From Candidatus Gottesmanbacteria bacterium CG_4_10_14_0_8_um_filter_37_24 (GTDB taxonomy: Bacteria; Patescibacteriota; Microgenomatia; 2-02-FULL-39-11): a stretch of 9,664 nt of DNA. The position numbers were made by a program, and so were the translations under genes. The notes beneath the pieces are model-generated. The model did no database searches, was not told the DNA's origin, and worked only from the letters and a program-made list of their open reading frames with translations. Every line of letters starts with the position of its first letter. Position 1 is the first letter of the stretch. The DNA lies in assembly GCA_002785215.1 (NCBI GenBank), contig PFMK01000099.1, positions 1 to 9,664 of the forward strand, written 5' to 3'. Shown here in pieces: positions 6,181 through 9,664 of the stretch.

Positions 6181-6885
6181 CACATTGTTATAAAGACGAT
6201 TGATTACGTCTCTTTGTATCGCTATAAAGGTCGGACTATATCATGTCCGATATCGCATCGGACCCAAGCGTATAGTCTCTGAGGATTCTTAATAATCAAG
6301 AAAAACGTCCTTAATACCATATTTTCTAGTTCTTCCTTTTCCTTCATTGATATTTTCTCTTAATTCCAATATCTTTTTTAATCCACTTGTGTTAGTATGC
6401 TCTCCTTTTCCCATCAAATATGCAATGTCACAAAAAATTGCAAAATTTTTCTTTTTTGAAAAAGACAGAAGAGGATATTTCTGAAAATATGGAATAACTT
6501 TGAAAATTATATCTTTTGGATTTGTTACATCGAATGAATGGAGATTATCTTTTTTTCTGACCTTGATAATTCCACATTTTATTTCATCCTGCAATAATTC
6601 TAATATTGTCGGATCTTTTTGGGAAACATTAAAACTCATTACAACCTGCCACCCCACTTTGTAATCAGATTTTTTTCGTAATGAAACATTAAAACTTCCC
6701 TCTCCTTCAACAAATCCTGCAAGGAAAAATCCTAATTTTTCTTGACTCAAGTCTTTCCTGCTGATTGTCCGCACTGAACGTATTTTCACCATTTAATTAT
6801 ATATGGTAACGTCAGATACTTCAACCGTTTGTACGGTACGGATGTTCCAGCATTTAGCTTGGTTTAACAACTACAAACTGAATTC
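6181..6885 (-). mobile_element. Group I intron in 23S rRNA after U1917 (E. coli numbering)
   Basis: The upstream exon ends GCAGCAGTAACTAT (last T at 6886) and the downstream exon starts AACTGTTC (6180), so the intron is 705 nt and interrupts the helix 69 loop. Group I hallmarks are clear. The exon ends in U and the intron in G. P1 pairs exon AACUAU with intron GUAGUU (6874-6869), with the expected G.U at the splice site. P10 pairs CAGUU (6880-6876) with exon AACUG. P7 pairs GACUAUA (6277-6271) with UAUAGUC (6240-6234) inside the typical CAGAGACUAUACG and GAUAUAGUCC motifs. P8 is a 7-bp hairpin (6245-6263). The P-element GCUGGAAC (near 6850) lies before the ORF. Outside the ORF the catalytic RNA is only about 200 nt. 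The ORF sits between the P4 and P7 parts, probably in the P6 loop. Confidence 0.93.
6289..6792 (-). CDS. Single-motif LAGLIDADG homing endonuclease in the intron
   Basis: The 167-aa protein carries one LAGLIDADG helix, FFLAGFVEGEGSF (22-34). E31 corresponds to the metal-binding Asp20 of I-CreI. With one motif it should act as a homodimer and cut a pseudo-palindromic site spanning the intronless exon junction, driving intron homing. A second conserved block is FSKKKNFAIFCDIAYLMGKGEH (about 110-131), typical of rRNA-intron LAGLIDADG_1 proteins. TAA lies directly upstream of the ATG, so the start is fixed at 6792 (or GTG one codon later). There is no Shine-Dalgarno. The stop lies directly before the P7-forming RNA motifs, so the ORF is tightly fitted into the ribozyme. 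The reading frame is intact, suggesting recent acquisition or maintained activity. The base composition is clearly AT-richer than the surrounding 23S exons. Confidence 0.93.
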   Translation of the reverse strand: MVKIRSVRTISRKDLSQEKLGFFLAGFVEGEGSFNVSLRKKSDYKVGWQVVMSFNVSQKDPTILELLQDEIKCGIIKVRKKDNLHSFDVTNPKDIIFKVIPYFQKYPLLSFSKKKNFAIFCDIAYLMGKGEHTNTSGLKKILELRENINEGKGRTRKYGIKDVFLDY

Positions 6886-7720
6886 ATAGTTACTGCTGCC
6901 GTTCACACGGGCTTAAATTTCAAGCTTCCCCACCAAAAGCGGAGTCACCCAAAATTTTTAACCTTCGTGCACTGGGCAGGCGTCAGCCCCTATACGTTGC
7001 CTTTCGGCTTTGCAGAGACCTGTGTTTTAGTTAAACAGCCGGTAAGCGTCTTTTGCTGTGACCCCGATTGCTCGGGGTAGGGCATCTCCCATAGGTTACG
7101 CCCAGCTAATTTGCCGAGTTCCTTGAATCGTTTTCTCCCGTTCGCCTTAGTATTCTCAACCAGCCCACCTGTGTCGGTTTGCGGTACGGAAATATTGAAA
7201 TTTGTCACCTTGCGGCGACCCAATGAGACTTTTCTTGGAAATTGAAAGTCACGGAATTGCCCGCAGCCTTGCGGCTTTGGACTTTCCATCGTCACTTAAT
7301 TAAACGTGAAAACGGATTTTCCAATAATCACTATCTTGTAACTTAGACCAGCAGTTCCTGGCTCCGCTCTTCCATTTTCGTCATCCCCTTGGAATGTTTC
7401 AATACTGTAGCCGGATTTCAACGGCTTGTACATCGTGCTACCCCCCCGCAAAGCGGAGGACTCGCCTTAGATCCGACTAACCCGTCCTCGATGAACGTTG
7501 GGACGGAAACCTTGGGCTTTCGGCGTCTCGCATATTCTGCGTGATTTCGCTACTCATACCGACATTCTCACTTCCTATCGCTCCAACCCGCTTTACAGCG
7601 TGATCTTCACTGCAATAGGAACGCTCCCCTACCACTCCTGATTAAATCGGGAATCTCCAATTTCGGTATTTGACTTATCCCCGTTCATTTTAGGCGCAAA
7701 ATCTCTAATCCAGTGAGCTG

Positions 7721-7765
<45 letters not shown>

Positions 7766-8271
7766 GTGTTTAAGAAATCTCACATCCTTTACAACTTAGT
7801 CAAAATTTAGGGACCTTAATTGGGAGTTTGGGTTGTTTCCCCACTCGACCTGACTCGCTTAGCCGAGCCGGACTGACTAGCCAGCCTATATTTCTCTGGT
7901 ATTCGGAGTTTGATTGAGACATCTCGCTTACGCTTGATATCCCATCCAGTGCTCTACCCCCAGGAAAATTGCGGCTGACCGCTATACCTAAATATATTTC
8001 GGGGAGAACCAGCTATCTCCGGGTTCGATTGGCATATTACCCCTAAGCACAGATCATCCCACATTTTTGCAGCAATGACGGGTTCGGGCCTCCCCCTGCC
8101 GTTAGGCTGGGTTCACCCTGTCCATGCTTAGCTCACCCGGTTTCGGGTCATCCGGTTGCGACAAAATTGCTCAATTAGAGCTTGCTTTCACTACGCCTCC
8201 ACCACAGAATGGTTTAGGCAAAGCCGCATATCGGATACTCATCGGTTCATTCTTCAATAGGCACGATATCA

Positions 8272-8402
8272 CTCGCGCGCAGCACGAGGATAGTTAGTTG
8301 GTTAGTTCGTTATTTAGTTAATTAGCTTTAAAATGTATTACATTTATTACTAACTAACCAAATAACTAAGTAACTAATAACTAGCCTTGTGCTACGCACA
8401 AG
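8272..8402 (-). repeat. GTTA-hairpin copy B inside 23S H25, flanked by two small hairpins
   Basis: The element proper (8288-8386, 99 nt) reads GTTA-GTTG-GTTA-GTTC-GTTA in one arm and TAACTAACCAAATAACTAAG in the other, forming a long imperfect hairpin. On each side sits a 17-nt hairpin, 8272-8288 (7 positions with one mismatch) and 8386-8402 (perfect 7-bp stem, triloop). They match in 13 of 17 positions when one is reverse-complemented, and all four differences are transitions. Flanking 23S sequence (GTACCTGAAA at about 8433; GAAGAATGAACCGATGAGT near 8250) places it in H25. It has the same strand as the rRNA and no ORF. Confidence 0.85.
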
Positions 8403-8693
8403 CTTTATCTGTTTGTTAGTCGATAATTTCAGGTACTATTTCACTCCCATCACCTGGGTACTTTTAACCTTTCCCTCGCGGTACTAGTTCACTATCGGTC
8501 GGTCTTGATATTTAGTCTTGGAGCGTGGACGCCCCAGATTCCCAAGAGGTTTTGCCGTGCCTCATGGTACTTAGGAACTCCCTAGAGGAGATTCGAGTTT
8601 CATATACACGACTTTCACGTTCTATGGTTTGCTATTCCAAGCAATTCTATTACCCGTTTCTCATCCCATATTGGAAGCCCTACAACCCCCAGA

Positions 8694-8815
8694 CGAAGCA
8701 TCCTGCTTCGCAGTTTCTTAGGTTAGTTTGTTAGTTACTTAGTAAAATTTTCAAACTCTACGGCTAAATAGCAAAGTAACTAATCTCTAACTGACTGCGG
8801 GGCAAAATGCCTCGC
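8694..8815 (-). repeat. GTTA-hairpin copy C inside 23S domain I, flanked by two small hairpins
   Basis: The element proper (8711-8797) has arms beginning CAGT and ending ACTG, with GTTAGTTTGTTAGTTACTTA on one side and AAAGTAACTAATCTCTAAC on the other. It is flanked by a perfect 7-bp triloop hairpin (8694-8710, CGAAGCA/TGCTTCG) and a 7-bp hairpin with one G.T (8797-8815). It lies between the conserved AGTAGCGGCGAGCG block and GGGGGTTGTAGGGC, about E. coli 275-365 (H16-H18). Confidence 0.82.
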
Positions 8816-8829
8816 CCGGGTTTAGACTG

Positions 8830-8861
<32 letters not shown>

Positions 8862-9135
8862 TCATTTGATTTATTTTCCACATCCTACTTAGATGTTTCA
8901 GTTCGGATGGTTCCCTACCATACAGCTATATTCCACATAAATGCAGAATTTTGCCATAGGTTACTCCGATTAAATCGGAGTGGGTTTCCCCATTCGGAAA
9001 CCGCCGGATCGCAGGCTGCTAACCGCCTCCCCGACGTTATCGCAGGTATGCAAACGTCCTTCCTCGGTCAAAACCGCCTAGGCATCCATTATCGACTTTA
9101 TGAGTAGACTTTAAGGCTTAAGATAGACCTACTTT

Positions 9136-9154
9136 CCAAACAATAATTGTTTGG
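9136..9154 (-). repeat. Perfect 9-bp hairpin just upstream of the 23S 5' end
   Basis: CCAAACAAT-A-ATTGTTTGG is a perfect palindrome around a single base, lying between the processing stem (9162-9183) and the mature 23S 5' end at about 9115. In the pre-rRNA it would form a short stable hairpin inside the closed stem, a possible maturation signal. Confidence 0.6.
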
Positions 9155-9161
9155 ATACTTA

Positions 9162-9275
9162 TTCTGTTCACTTGTTAAAGAGCCAATCAATAAAGTTACT
9201 TAGTTAGTTGGTTAATTTGTTACTTAGAATAATCATTTTTCTAAGCAACCAAGTAACTAATTATCTAACTAACTT
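9162..9275. repeat. Right arm of the 114-nt inverted repeat; holds GTTA-hairpin copy D
   Basis: This is the partner of 5076-5189, ungapped. The inner 22 nt (9162-9183) contain boxA. The outer part (9191-9275) is GTTA-hairpin copy D, which is about 94% identical to the reverse complement of copy A (5 differences in about 85). It fills the 23S-tRNA spacer and stops 6 nt from the tRNA-Ala 3' end. Confidence 0.9.
9172..9183 (-). promoter_or_regulatory. boxA antitermination site before 23S
   Basis: The minus strand reads GCTCTTTAACAA, an exact match to the bacterial rRNA boxA core that binds NusB-S10 and protects untranslated rRNA from Rho. In E. coli a boxA occupies the same position between the spacer tRNA and 23S. 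Here it also forms the base-paired processing stem with 5168-5179, so antitermination and RNA folding would compete for it. Confidence 0.8.
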
Positions 9276-9281
9276 GTTTAG

Positions 9282-9354
9282 TGGACCCGGGCGGAATCGA
9301 ACCGCCTACCTCATCATTGCAAATGATGTGTTCAACCAGTTAAACTTCGGGCCC
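9282..9354 (-). tRNA. tRNA-Ala (anticodon UGC)
   Basis: The 73-nt cloverleaf has acceptor GGGCCCG with CGGGTCC, including the G3.U70 pair that specifies alanine. The anticodon stem CATCA/TGATG carries loop TTTGCAA (anticodon TGC at 9321-9319), and the T arm is GGCGG-TTCGATT-CCGCC. The discriminator is A and CCA is not encoded (the next bases are CTA). Position 8 reads A instead of the near-universal U, and position 21 reads U instead of A. The U8-A14-A21 core triple is therefore altered. It sits just upstream of 23S as spacer tRNAs do, but no tRNA-Ile or 16S precedes it. Confidence 0.95.
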
Positions 9355-9523
9355 AAAATACGCCCTCTATTCACGCGGCTGATTCCGACTCAAAAATTAA
9401 ATTACAGAAAAAAATAAACTGAAGGTTTTCTTAAGTAGTATTTTCTATAGAAAACATATATATGATTTTATTCATTATTTACTTCAGCTTATTTATACCT
9501 TTTTACCTTTCATAATTATTCGC
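9355..9523 (-). other. Leader of the tRNA-23S-5S transcript, no gene
   Basis: This stretch between the predicted start (about 9523) and tRNA-Ala is AT-rich with no ORF. It can form an 11-position stem, ATAAGCTGAAG (9492-9482) with CTTCAGTTTAT (9424-9414), with one mismatch. The stem encloses the small palindrome TTTTCTATAGAAAA and is followed by a T-rich run (9416-9405). It could act as a leader attenuator, but the large loop makes termination uncertain. Confidence 0.4.
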
Positions 9524-9529
9524 TATATT

Positions 9530-9557
9530 ATTTTAGCAATAAATTACGATTTGTCAA
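9530..9557 (-). promoter_or_regulatory. Promoter of the tRNA-Ala-23S-5S unit
   Basis: On the minus strand a perfect TTGACA (9552-9557), a 16-nt spacer and TAAAAT (9530-9535) are visible, with TGC immediately before the -10 (extended -10). This is among the strongest promoters in the window. It implies that the unit can be transcribed independently of any 16S gene upstream. Confidence 0.75.
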
Positions 9558-9586
9558 TCACGCGAATTAAATTGTTAAACTGTAAA

Positions 9587-9629
9587 CTGATCTCTCAATT
9601 TTCGGTGCTTTCTGATTTCTCAATTTTCC
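9587..9629. repeat. 18-nt direct repeat upstream of the rRNA promoter
   Basis: CTGAT(C/T)TCTCAATTTTC(G/C) occurs at 9587-9604 and 9612-9629 with two differences. Adjacent TTAAACTG/TAAACTG copies (9575-9588) add to a low-complexity tract. The rest of 9558-9664 has no gene and no recognisable 16S 3' end (no anti-Shine-Dalgarno CCTCCTTT on the minus strand). Confidence 0.6.
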
Positions 9630-9664
9630 ACTAATCCCTTAAAGTATGTTTCCCTGCCGGAGAG

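Noticed and set aside
6990..7295. 101-codon minus-strand frame (MTMESPKPQG...) that could pass for a second intron ORF
   Set aside because: The stretch aligns to E. coli 23S about 1530-1800, including the ACCGACACAGGTGG block; it is normal exon rRNA, not an insertion.
9208..9417. 69-codon plus-strand frame across GTTA repeat D and the tRNA
   Set aside because: Covers a hairpin repeat and a tRNA on the opposite strand; not a gene.
9640..9664. Possible 16S 3' end at the right edge
   Set aside because: No anti-Shine-Dalgarno or helix 45 sequence is visible on the minus strand; cannot be supported.

Overview
The window looks like a piece of a Candidate Phyla Radiation (Patescibacteria) chromosome, most likely Microgenomates-like; this is inference. 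The evidence is an AT-rich background with sparse, compact genes, a single tRNA-Ala(UGC)-23S-5S unit, a 23S gene interrupted by a group I intron with a LAGLIDADG ORF, and a short four-domain ribosomal protein S1. No 16S gene is visible.

Layout. Positions 1-875 have low coding density. They hold the end of a probable IS21-like insertion sequence (1-91), a strong bidirectional hairpin terminator (341-403), a 49-codon gene on the minus strand with a near-consensus promoter (422-620), and a structured, possibly pseudoknotted element next to a promoter. A GT87-type membrane glycosyltransferase follows on the plus strand (876-2075). A tandem array of degenerate heptamers (2119-2188) separates it from the convergent radA (2198-3529). 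Everything from radA to the right edge lies on the minus strand: promoter (9530-9557), tRNA-Ala, 23S (about 5210-9115), 5S, then rpsA with its own promoter, and radA.

The rRNA region is the unusual part. The 23S gene carries (i) a compact 705-nt group I intron after E. coli position U1917 with a single-motif LAGLIDADG endonuclease, and (ii) two hairpin insertions of about 90-100 nt built from a degenerate GTTA-NTTN tetranucleotide pattern, one in H25 and one in domain I near H16-H18. Two more copies of this hairpin family occupy the spacers on each side of the 23S gene. The spacer copies are inverted copies of each other. With the boxA-containing processing stem they form an ungapped 114-nt inverted repeat that would close the pre-23S RNA in a very long duplex. 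All six transition differences between the arms give G.U pairs, not A.C pairs, on the transcribed strand, which suggests selection on RNA pairing.

How the parts work together (inference): one minus-strand transcript starts near 9523. It is protected by boxA, folds its 23S portion into a closed loop, self-splices the intron, and is trimmed at the 23S and 5S terminal stems. The genes rpsA and radA then use separate promoters. Two protein genes (radA and the GT87 gene) have a TATAAT box only 8-12 nt before the ATG and no Shine-Dalgarno, which suggests leaderless mRNAs.
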